Shown here piece by piece: positions 1 through 5,029 of a stretch of 5,029 bases of DNA. The stretch is from Spirochaetia bacterium (GTDB lineage Bacteria > Spirochaetota > Spirochaetia > Treponematales > Treponemataceae), in NCBI GenBank assembly GCA_900769985.1, contig CAAGIS010000041.1, positions 1 through 5,029 on the forward strand, read 5' to 3'. Below the pieces are notes generated by a model. The model searched no databases. It was not told the origin of the DNA and was given only the letters and a program-made list of their open reading frames with translations. The position numbers and the translations under genes are program-made. Within the stretch, counting starts at the first letter, position 1; each line of letters opens with the position of its first letter.

Positions 1-464
1 GAACTGTCTGGCTTTACGATGATTTCAATGTCCTTTTTTATCGGGAAATCATCCGTAATTTCAACATTTGTATTTCCTGTTAGAATTTTGTTGGAATCCT
101 TTAATATTTCACCAAAAAGAGTCCATGTACCTTTTGTAAGTTTTATTTCAAAACTTCCAGTATCACTATCAATAAAAATAGGGTTTGCCGTTGTTCCATC
201 CGATTTTTCTGCTGTAACGGAGTAACTTATGACTTCTGGAAGTGACGGGAATGCAGAACGGTTTTGCTGATTTTTCTGAACTAAAGATGGAACTGCGCCT
301 TGAAGAATTACGCTTCCTTTAATTATGACAAAATCAGTTTTTTCCTGGGGCTTTGTATCGTCCTGAAAAGAACACGCGCAGAAAATTAAAGGACAAAGTA
401 TCAGGGAAAGAAAAATTCGTGAGAGCAAGAATAAATTTTTTTTCTGTAATTTTTTTTGTTTCAT
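1..464 (-). CDS. Lipoprotein C, N-terminal part (3' end outside window)
   Basis: A minus-strand frame begins with ATG at 464-462 and stays open for 154 codons to the left window edge, so the gene is cut by the window. The ribosome binding site GAGGA at 476-472 has a 7-base spacer. The translation begins M-K-Q-K-K-L-Q-K-K-N, followed by a hydrophobic stretch ending L-I-F-C-A-C. Cys31 (Ala at -1) or Cys29 is the likely lipidation site. The mature region is paralogous to the N-terminus of lipoprotein B: NRSAFPSLPEVISYSVTAE (68-86) matches the SRTALPVIPENIFYTVEAE region, and FEIKLTKGTW (105-114) is identical in both. The last visible residues are IEIIVKPDS. The Treponema-like pattern 'R-S-A/T-x-P ... 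F-E-I-x-L-x-x-G-T-W' suggests a small beta-sandwich directly after the lipid anchor. The rest of the protein, including whether it carries the C-terminal module of A and B, cannot be seen. Confidence 0.88.
   Translation of the reverse strand, partial: MKQKKLQKKNLFLLSRIFLSLILCPLIFCACSFQDDTKPQEKTDFVIIKGSVILQGAVPSLVQKNQQNRSAFPSLPEVISYSVTAEKSDGTTANPIFIDSDTGSFEIKLTKGTWTLFGEILKDSNKILTGNTNVEITDDFPIKKDIEIIVKPDS
123..152 (-). repeat. Shared N-terminal motif, copy in lipoprotein C
   Basis: Partner of 1970-1999, encoding the same ten residues in the same relative place of the N-terminal module. The motif is absent from lipoprotein A, so A does not share this module. Confidence 0.75.
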
Positions 465-471
465 AGGCTTG

Positions 472-476
472 TCCTC
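472..476 (-). promoter_or_regulatory. Ribosome binding site of lipoprotein C
   Basis: GAGGA on the minus strand is separated by 7 bases (CAAGCCT) from the ATG at 464. It lies inside the 17-base gap after the TAA of lipoprotein B. It confirms that the truncated frame at the left edge is a real gene start. Confidence 0.7.
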
Positions 477-481
477 GCTTG

Positions 482-2278
482 TTACTCTGTAACTTCTGTA
501 ATCTGAATTTCAAAAGACGCAGAATACAATAAATTTTCTGTCTGGTACTTTGCGCTTACTGTTACGGTGTATGTGTCTTCCGGCCAGTTTTTGATTTCAG
601 TAGTTCCGTCTGGAATTGTTATGGTGTTGTCTGTGCCTGATGTGTTTGATGTTCCAGTGTCGCTTCCGTGGTTCGTGATTGAAATATTCCAGTCTGTCAT
701 ATCTTCTGTACAGTCAGATTTTGTTCCGGCTGAATTTGTAAGGGATGCGCTTATGGTAATTTTTTCTCCGCGGCTGTATTCAGATTTATCAAGGGTGAAC
801 GAAATCTCTTTTTCTATTTCAGGTATTATTATTCCTTCTGAATTAGAAAGAATTCCTTTAGTGCCGTCACTGTTCGGTGTAAGTACAAAATACGGTGAAG
901 TAAGTGGGAATTTGTTGCAGTCAGCCTGTGTGAGCGTTGTTCCGTTTGCGGCTTTAAGAATAGCGTCGTCTTTTTTGTAGGTAATGTCTGCATAAGATGC
1001 ATTTTCATTTCTCATAGTAACATTTGCTACGGTTAAGGTTTCTTCGGAAAGTCCGTCTGCCGTTATCCAGAGTCCTGCTGAATCAAGCGTTATTGTGCCC
1101 AGCGTAGTAGTGCCTTTTAATGTAAGGCTTCCGGCTTTAAAAATTATGTTCCCGGTTGTGTTTATATCTTCTAATATAAGAGAGCCTGAATTTTCGATGA
1201 AAGAGGAATCAGTTTGAATTTTTGTGATTTCGGAATCTGTCTGGAATTTTATTATGGAAATATTTGCATTTTCTTCTATAACTGAACATCCTGTTTCGGT
1301 TATAGTTCCGTCAATAAAAATGGAACACGGCGTTGTTTTTGAACGGTCTGCACATTTTTGTACGGCTTTTTGTACTGTTGCAAGCGGATCGAAGTATGTT
1401 CCGTTGTTTGTGTCTGCGGCATCGAGGTGCGGTGTGTATGTTCCGCTTGTTCCCTGTACAAAGAATGAGGTCATCTTGAAGTTTTCTATCAGTTCTTTTG
1501 TGATTTTAAAGATTGTGTTTCCTGCACTGTCTTCCGTAAGGTACAGTTTGTTTCCGTTGTTTATCCAGGTGTCGGTTTTAAGGTTGTCAAAAACATTTAC
1601 TGTTTCGCGGCAGTAGTAGAGAAGTGCACCGTTTCCGTCTGCGCTGCCATAAAATTTGAATGAAACTGTGTATGCGCCCGGCTGTATCCCTGTTTCGGTG
1701 TTCATATTGAATATTGCTGAATCAGAAGAAAAATTAATTGTCTGCGAAACGGAAGAAGAATCTTGCCATTCTGCAATGAGGCTTTGTATTCCGCAGGCGT
1801 TTTCAATGTTCAGCGTGAGTTTTACAGAACCGGTTGAGTCCTGGAGCGGTCTTAAAAGAATAAAAATGTCGTCTACGACAGGGTCTAGTTCATTAATCGT
1901 TACGCTTGTTGCTCCCTGAAAGCATAGTTTTGTCTTTTCTTCGTCGCAATATCCTTTTGCGGTAAGCGACCAAGTTCCTTTTGTAAGTTTTATTTCGAAT
2001 ATTCGATCTTCGTTGTATACGACGGCGTTGAATTTTTCGCTTGTTGCCTGATTTTCGGCTTCTACGGTGTAGAAAATATTTTCTGGAATTACCGGGAGTG
2101 CCGTTCTTGATGAAACTGCACTTGATTCTGTTGTTGCTGAAAGAAAGCCTTTTACGATAGTTTCGTGCGGGGAATTTTTTCCCTCATCTGAACTGGAAGC
2201 ACAGTTGAAAAGTGAACAGAGAATTACAGATAATAAAGCGGTTTTTACTATTTGTCTTGTCATTTTTTTTGTTCTCAT
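482..2278 (-). CDS. Lipoprotein B, mosaic of modules shared with both neighbouring lipoproteins
   Basis: Predicted lipoprotein of 598 aa. The N-terminus MRTKKMTRQIVKTALL leads into a hydrophobic stretch ending in lipobox L-F-N-C with lipid Cys26. Asn at -1 is unusual outside spirochaetes but tolerated in them. The start at 2278 is supported by AGGGA at 2290-2286 with a 7-base spacer; Met6 at 2263 is less likely. Residues about 42-150 form a small beta-rich module (SRTALP at 57, FEIKLTKGTW at 94-103) also found in lipoprotein C. Residues about 150-265 are beta-rich with no recognised family. A beta-helix-like segment begins near 270 with NNGTYFDPLATVQKAV (291-306) and IFIDGTIT (320-327). It continues through rungs such as GSLILEDINTTGNI and GSLTLKGTTTLGTI to about 430. 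The C-terminal module (about 438-598) contains TLTQADCNKF, IPEIEK (485-490), YSRGEKITIS (501-510) and DCTEDMTDWN (522-531), closely matching lipoprotein A. It lies 18 bases after A and 17 before C, so it is almost certainly co-transcribed. Function unknown. Confidence 0.9.
   Translation of the reverse strand: MRTKKMTRQIVKTALLSVILCSLFNCASSSDEGKNSPHETIVKGFLSATTESSAVSSRTALPVIPENIFYTVEAENQATSEKFNAVVYNEDRIFEIKLTKGTWSLTAKGYCDEEKTKLCFQGATSVTINELDPVVDDIFILLRPLQDSTGSVKLTLNIENACGIQSLIAEWQDSSSVSQTINFSSDSAIFNMNTETGIQPGAYTVSFKFYGSADGNGALLYYCRETVNVFDNLKTDTWINNGNKLYLTEDSAGNTIFKITKELIENFKMTSFFVQGTSGTYTPHLDAADTNNGTYFDPLATVQKAVQKCADRSKTTPCSIFIDGTITETGCSVIEENANISIIKFQTDSEITKIQTDSSFIENSGSLILEDINTTGNIIFKAGSLTLKGTTTLGTITLDSAGLWITADGLSEETLTVANVTMRNENASYADITYKKDDAILKAANGTTLTQADCNKFPLTSPYFVLTPNSDGTKGILSNSEGIIIPEIEKEISFTLDKSEYSRGEKITISASLTNSAGTKSDCTEDMTDWNISITNHGSDTGTSNTSGTDNTITIPDGTTEIKNWPEDTYTVTVSAKYQTENLLYSASFEIQITEVTE
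683..823 (-). repeat. Diverged duplicate, copy 2 (core of C-terminal module, lipoprotein B)
   Basis: This is the partner of 2450-2590. It encodes PEIEK to DWNI of lipoprotein B in the same register, with identical runs around the CCGCGG site and the PEIEK codons. The rest of the two genes is clearly more diverged, so this is the best-conserved part of the pair. Confidence 0.75.
1970..1999 (-). repeat. Shared N-terminal motif, copy in lipoprotein B
   Basis: Encodes FEIKLTKGTW, identical in protein to the copy in lipoprotein C at 123-152. The two share 20 consecutive identical bases (CCTTTTGTAAGTTTTATTTC on the + strand). It is the most conserved point of a module of about 105 residues common to both proteins. 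Confidence 0.75.
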
Positions 2279-2285
2279 AAATCTA

Positions 2286-2290
2286 TCCCT
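2286..2290 (-). promoter_or_regulatory. Ribosome binding site of lipoprotein B
   Basis: AGGGA on the minus strand is separated by 7 bases (TAGATTT) from the ATG at 2278. It sits in the 18-base gap after the TAA of lipoprotein A, and supports the longest start over the internal Met at 2263. Confidence 0.7.
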
Positions 2291-2296
2291 CTTAAA

Positions 2297-4450
2297 TTAA
2301 TTGTATTTTATTTCAAAACTTGCATTGTACAAAATGCCTTCGTAAGTTGCAGTTATATTTATCTGGTACGTATCTTGCGGCCAGAAAGTTTCGGTTTGTA
2401 TTTCGTTCGTGCTGCTTGTTTTAACCTGTATATTCTGGCACGTAATTATAATATTCCAGTTTGTCATATTGTCAGTGCAGTCAAATACAGTTCCCTTTTC
2501 GTCTGTAATGGATGTGCTTACGGTGATTGTTTCTCCGCGGCTGTATTGTTCTTTATCAAGCGAGAATGAAATGTCTTTTTCTATTTCAGGGTAAAGCGAA
2601 CCGCCTGACATCGTGATGTAGCCTGCGCTTCCGTCTTCACGTACTTTAAGAACGTATCTGTCGGAAGCAAGCGTAAAGCGGTTACAGTCTTCCTGTGTGA
2701 GTGTTTTTCCGTCTTGCGGTTTTAAAATGTCACAGCCTTTTTTGTAATTTGTTCCTTCTGCAAAAATAATTTTTGCAACGTTTTCTAAAGGATTTTCTGC
2801 CGGATCGTATATTATGAAAAGTCCGTCGGTTTCAAATGTAATTCCGCCGGTTACTGATGTTTTTCCGTAAACTGTAAGCATTCCCGAAGTTTTTACGCTT
2901 CCGTTTACAGTACAGTCTTTTATAGCAAGGTTTCCTTTGGAAGAGATGTTTCCTGTAAAGCCAAAGTTGTTTCCGTTTGAGGTGCTGCCGTTTATCGTTA
3001 CGTTTGCATTCGGCTCAGAAATGACAATTTCTTTTGGCTGCGTAATGTTTCCAAGAAGATTTATTTGATTTTGAACGGTTATATCGCTAAACTCAGCAAT
3101 TGCTTTTGATATTGTTGCATATGGAGAATTTTCGCTTCCGTTGTTTTCCAAATCATTTCCATCCGGCGAAACAAACAATGTTGTCTTTAAGACATTTATT
3201 CCGAATTCCGCAGGTTGTGAGTCTGCAAATAAATCTTTGTGGGCATAAACACGAAGAAATATCGTTCCGGCAGGAATTTTAAGCGAGATTTTGCCGCCAG
3301 AGTTTTTTCCGTTGTAAAGGACTTTTCCTGTGTCGTCCGTTCCCTGATAAATTTCGTAGACAATCTGGGAATCCGAGGTGTCTTTTGTTTCGCCTGTGTG
3401 TTCGTCGGTTGCCGTTTGTGATGGAATAAATGTAAGCGTTGCGTAAGAACTTCCTTCGTCCTGCTGAATTTCGCTTCCTGCACTGACTGTTCTGCCGTTT
3501 TTGTCTTTTACGGTGATTTCATTAAGTTTGATTGAGTAAACTGATGTTGAAACGCTTGAAGAAAGTCCTGCAGTGTCTGTAAGAGAGATGATGTATTCTG
3601 TGTTTTCGTTAGAAAATTTATCGCCCGTTTTAAATGTTGCAGGCTGTCCGTAGACTGAAAATTCTGCTCCCGATGCAGAAAGTGATGAGTCCGGCTCTCC
3701 TACAGAGAAAGAATTTTCTGCAAAGGAGAATGTTCCGTCATCATTAACCGTAACGGCTGACGATGTTTTTCTTCCAAGGGTACCGTTTTCTATGGTGATT
3801 GTTTTTATGTCGCGGTGAATTCCCTGTAACATTCCTTTTGACGGCATATTAAGGCACACAACATAAGTTCCGGCTTGTGCATCTTTGTAAACTACAGCAC
3901 CGTATACTGGCGGCGGCGGAGAGTTGCTTTTTAGGATTAGCGGTTTGAATGTTCCGAAGTTTGCCCGGGAAACAGGGTGGAAAAGCTGGATTGAAGGTGA
4001 AATTTCAAGGCCTGTTTCAGTTTTCACAAGGAATTCCGACGGATATGTAAGGTGAAGGATTGTCGTGTCCGTTTCGTCCTGAGTAAGCGTAATTGATTCT
4101 AAAAGAACATTCATTTCTTCTTTTTCTGTTTCGGAAAATCCATCTGTATTCAGGTTTTGAAAAGAAAGAGACATATTGTCTTCGGCTGTAAAAATAAAGT
4201 GCTGCGGATTTATCATGTAGAATATAATTTCTATGTCGTTATAAGACGGAACGCATAATGTTCCTGTATTGTCTTTTAATATGTCTGTTGTTGAAATTTC
4301 GTACTGGATTACAGAGGCTGTTTCCGTGTATTCCTTAAAATAGTCTTTTACAGGTTCATTCAGCGAGTCTGAAAAAAAACTGCACGAAAAAATCACTGAG
4401 GAAAGAAGAATGAGAAGTGCTGATATTGTTCCAAAAACTGTTTTTTTCAT
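2297..4450 (-). CDS. Large Treponema-type lipoprotein A with beta-helix-like segment and conserved C-terminal module
   Basis: Predicted lipoprotein of 717 aa. The signal peptide MKKTVFGTISALLILLSSVI is followed by lipobox I-F-S-C with lipid Cys23. Residues about 30-175 carry LNEPVKDYFKEYT, INPQ (80), DNMSLSF (91) and ILHLTYPSEFL (131), which I recognise from large Treponema lipoproteins. A PPPP stretch at 178-181 and YVVCLNMP (196-203) follow. Residues about 205-420 are Ser/Thr-rich and look like successive beta-sandwich domains. A right-handed beta-helix-like segment starts at TLFVSPDGND (424), continues with SPYATISKAI (442-451) and runs through short Gly/Asn/Thr-rich rungs to about 566. 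The C-terminal module (about 571-717) holds TLTQEDCNRF, PEIEK (621), YSRGETITVS (636) and DCTDNMTNWN (657). From the beta-helix onward it is paralogous to lipoprotein B. An in-frame ATG at 4462 would add four residues, but it has no properly spaced ribosome binding site. A surface or outer membrane location is inferred. Binding partner is unknown and no enzyme motif is seen. Confidence 0.9.
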   Translation of the reverse strand: MKKTVFGTISALLILLSSVIFSCSFFSDSLNEPVKDYFKEYTETASVIQYEISTTDILKDNTGTLCVPSYNDIEIIFYMINPQHFIFTAEDNMSLSFQNLNTDGFSETEKEEMNVLLESITLTQDETDTTILHLTYPSEFLVKTETGLEISPSIQLFHPVSRANFGTFKPLILKSNSPPPPVYGAVVYKDAQAGTYVVCLNMPSKGMLQGIHRDIKTITIENGTLGRKTSSAVTVNDDGTFSFAENSFSVGEPDSSLSASGAEFSVYGQPATFKTGDKFSNENTEYIISLTDTAGLSSSVSTSVYSIKLNEITVKDKNGRTVSAGSEIQQDEGSSYATLTFIPSQTATDEHTGETKDTSDSQIVYEIYQGTDDTGKVLYNGKNSGGKISLKIPAGTIFLRVYAHKDLFADSQPAEFGINVLKTTLFVSPDGNDLENNGSENSPYATISKAIAEFSDITVQNQINLLGNITQPKEIVISEPNANVTINGSTSNGNNFGFTGNISSKGNLAIKDCTVNGSVKTSGMLTVYGKTSVTGGITFETDGLFIIYDPAENPLENVAKIIFAEGTNYKKGCDILKPQDGKTLTQEDCNRFTLASDRYVLKVREDGSAGYITMSGGSLYPEIEKDISFSLDKEQYSRGETITVSTSITDEKGTVFDCTDNMTNWNIIITCQNIQVKTSSTNEIQTETFWPQDTYQINITATYEGILYNASFEIKYN
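2450..2590 (-). repeat. Diverged duplicate, copy 1 (core of C-terminal module, lipoprotein A)
   Basis: This stretch encodes PEIEK to NWNII of lipoprotein A and aligns without gaps to 683-823 in lipoprotein B. Nucleotide identity is high in places: TTTCTCCGCGGCTGTATT (18 bases, + strand) and TCTTTTTCTATTTCAGG occur in both copies. This marks a coding duplication inside paralogous genes, not a mobile repeat. Confidence 0.75.
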
Positions 4451-4456
4451 CATTTT

Positions 4457-4460
4457 CTCC
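4457..4460 (-). promoter_or_regulatory. Ribosome binding site deciding the start of lipoprotein A
   Basis: On the minus strand the junction reads AAAAGGATGGAGAAAATGATG. GGAG lies 6 bases before the ATG at 4450 and 3 bases before the ATG at 4453. For the upstream ATG at 4462 the only purine run abuts the codon with no spacer, and that ATG overlaps the GGAG region itself. The start at 4450 also gives a 16-base gap after the previous stop codon, matching the 18- and 17-base gaps at the other two junctions. The 4453 start remains possible. Confidence 0.6.
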
Positions 4461-4466
4461 ATCCTT

Positions 4467-5029
4467 TTAGAATTGCCAGCCTATGCTTATCTCAGGCTCA
4501 AGCATTCCGAATCCCATATCAGAAACAAATGCCATAATGTAATCTGCACCGATTTCGGTGTAAAGTCGGTTTGTAATGTATATTTGTGCGGCAAAGCCGG
4601 CGTTTATGCTTATGTTCAGGCTGTTCAGCGGATCTGAGTTTATGTCGTGGTCAAAATGAAATTTAAAATCGTTGAAGAATGTAAATCCCGGTCCTCCGTG
4701 AAGTTCAAGCGTCATGATATGTTTGCGGCTGTCTGAATTTTTTATTTTTGTGCGGACTGGCAGCTGGTACACGAAAAGTGCGTGAGAAGTGATTAAGTTT
4801 CCGTCTACGGAGTAAGAATCAAAGTTTGAAAACATTCTTGTGTACGACCCGGTAAGCCCAAGACCGAAATAGCCGAAACTGTGCTTGAACGGCATAAGGG
4901 AAAGGCGTGCAGTAAGGCTTAAAGGCCAGACATTTGAGCCCATATAATTTTTTATCGTATCGTCAAAAAGAATTACGGGGAGGGTGTAGCCGCCTGAAAT
5001 GTCGAAGTCTACGCGCTTTTTAAATTTTA
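4467..5029 (-). CDS. Outer membrane beta-barrel-like protein, C-terminal part (5' end outside window)
   Basis: The reading frame is open from the right window edge to a TAA at 4469-4467, giving 186 residues. The first internal Met is at 4943, but 28 in-frame codons (beginning K-F-K-K-R-V-D-F-D-I) precede it, so the gene starts outside the window and the Met is internal. The protein alternates polar and hydrophobic or aromatic residues in about eight strand-like stretches, for example VDFDISGGYTLPVI, SLTARLSLMP, FGYFGLGLTGSYTRM, ISINAGFAAQIYI and LYTEIGADYIMAFV. Between them are polar, Asp/Ser/Asn-rich loops. It ends in the strand EPEISIGWQF with a terminal Phe, the usual C-terminal signature of outer membrane barrel proteins recognised by the BAM machinery. 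There are no cysteines in the visible part. It is the most upstream visible gene of the array and is followed 16 bases later by lipoprotein A, so the two are probably co-expressed. The specific family is not recognised, and the barrel call is an inference from strand pattern and C-terminus. Confidence 0.75.
   Translation of the reverse strand, partial: KFKKRVDFDISGGYTLPVILFDDTIKNYMGSNVWPLSLTARLSLMPFKHSFGYFGLGLTGSYTRMFSNFDSYSVDGNLITSHALFVYQLPVRTKIKNSDSRKHIMTLELHGGPGFTFFNDFKFHFDHDINSDPLNSLNISINAGFAAQIYITNRLYTEIGADYIMAFVSDMGFGMLEPEISIGWQF

Noticed and set aside
19..225. Plus-strand frame at the left edge
   Set aside because: Antisense to lipoprotein C, whose start, signal peptide and paralogy to B are clear.
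465..481. Terminator or promoter in the gap between lipoproteins B and C
   Set aside because: The 17-base gap holds only the ribosome binding site, with no inverted repeat plus T-run and no room for a promoter. The same holds for the gap at 2279-2296.
567..980. Plus-strand open frame of 137 codons inside lipoprotein B
   Set aside because: It lies wholly antisense to a gene with signal peptide, ribosome binding site and paralogues. Its composition is the hydrophobic Ser/Val/Phe mix expected from the reverse of a Thr/Asn/Glu-rich protein.
1224..1919. Two further plus-strand frames antisense to lipoprotein B
   Set aside because: They have no convincing ribosome binding site, no recognisable domain, and are on the strand opposite the conserved coding frame.
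2252..2569. Plus-strand frame spanning the A/B junction
   Set aside because: Crosses two well-supported minus-strand genes and their ribosome binding site, with no independent support.
424..3185. CRISPR array, direct repeats of a mobile element, or tRNA/rRNA genes
   Set aside because: The only repeated sequence is explained by paralogous coding modules. There are no regularly spaced identical repeats, transposase-like frames or structured RNA signatures.
3196..3483. Minus-strand frame of 95 codons inside lipoprotein A
   Set aside because: Out-of-frame shadow of the lipoprotein A coding region, Lys/Arg/Thr-rich with no start signal.
4467..4943. The barrel gene starting at the Met at 4943
   Set aside because: In-frame strand-like coding sequence continues to the window edge, no signal peptide follows this Met, and no ribosome binding site precedes it.

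Overview
The window looks like spirochaete DNA, most likely from the genus Treponema. It has a moderate-to-low GC content (roughly 40% by eye). Three consecutive genes encode lipoproteins with the relaxed lipoboxes typical of spirochaetes (I-F-S-C, L-F-N-C, L-I-F-C-A-C). The first lipoprotein carries phrases I recognise from large Treponema lipoprotein families: LNEPVKDYFKEYT after the lipid cysteine, INPQ..DNMSL, HLTYPSEFL, YVVCLNMP, and a 'VSPDGND..NGS..SPYATISKAI' entry into a right-handed beta-helix. The genus call rests on remembered family patterns, not on a database search.

All genes lie on the minus strand and read from right to left as one compact array. At the right edge (4467-5029) is the 3' part of a beta-barrel-like outer membrane protein ending in W-Q-F. 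Next come lipoprotein A (2297-4450, 717 aa), lipoprotein B (482-2278, 598 aa) and the first 154 codons of lipoprotein C (464 to the left edge). The gaps are 16, 18 and 17 bases, each junction holding a purine-rich Shine-Dalgarno sequence. No promoter, terminator or RNA gene is visible, so the window probably lies inside one operon whose promoter is to the right and whose end is to the left. No stretch longer than 20 bases lacks a gene.

The three lipoproteins are related piecewise. A and B share a beta-helix-like segment followed by a conserved C-terminal module containing PEIEK, YSRGE and DCT..MT.W. B and C share an N-terminal module containing the identical decapeptide FEIKLTKGTW. B therefore links A and C, as expected from duplication with module exchange. 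The likely picture is a set of anchored, extracytoplasmic beta-rich proteins made together with an outer membrane barrel. Their ligand or function cannot be read from the sequence. Catalytic motifs are absent.
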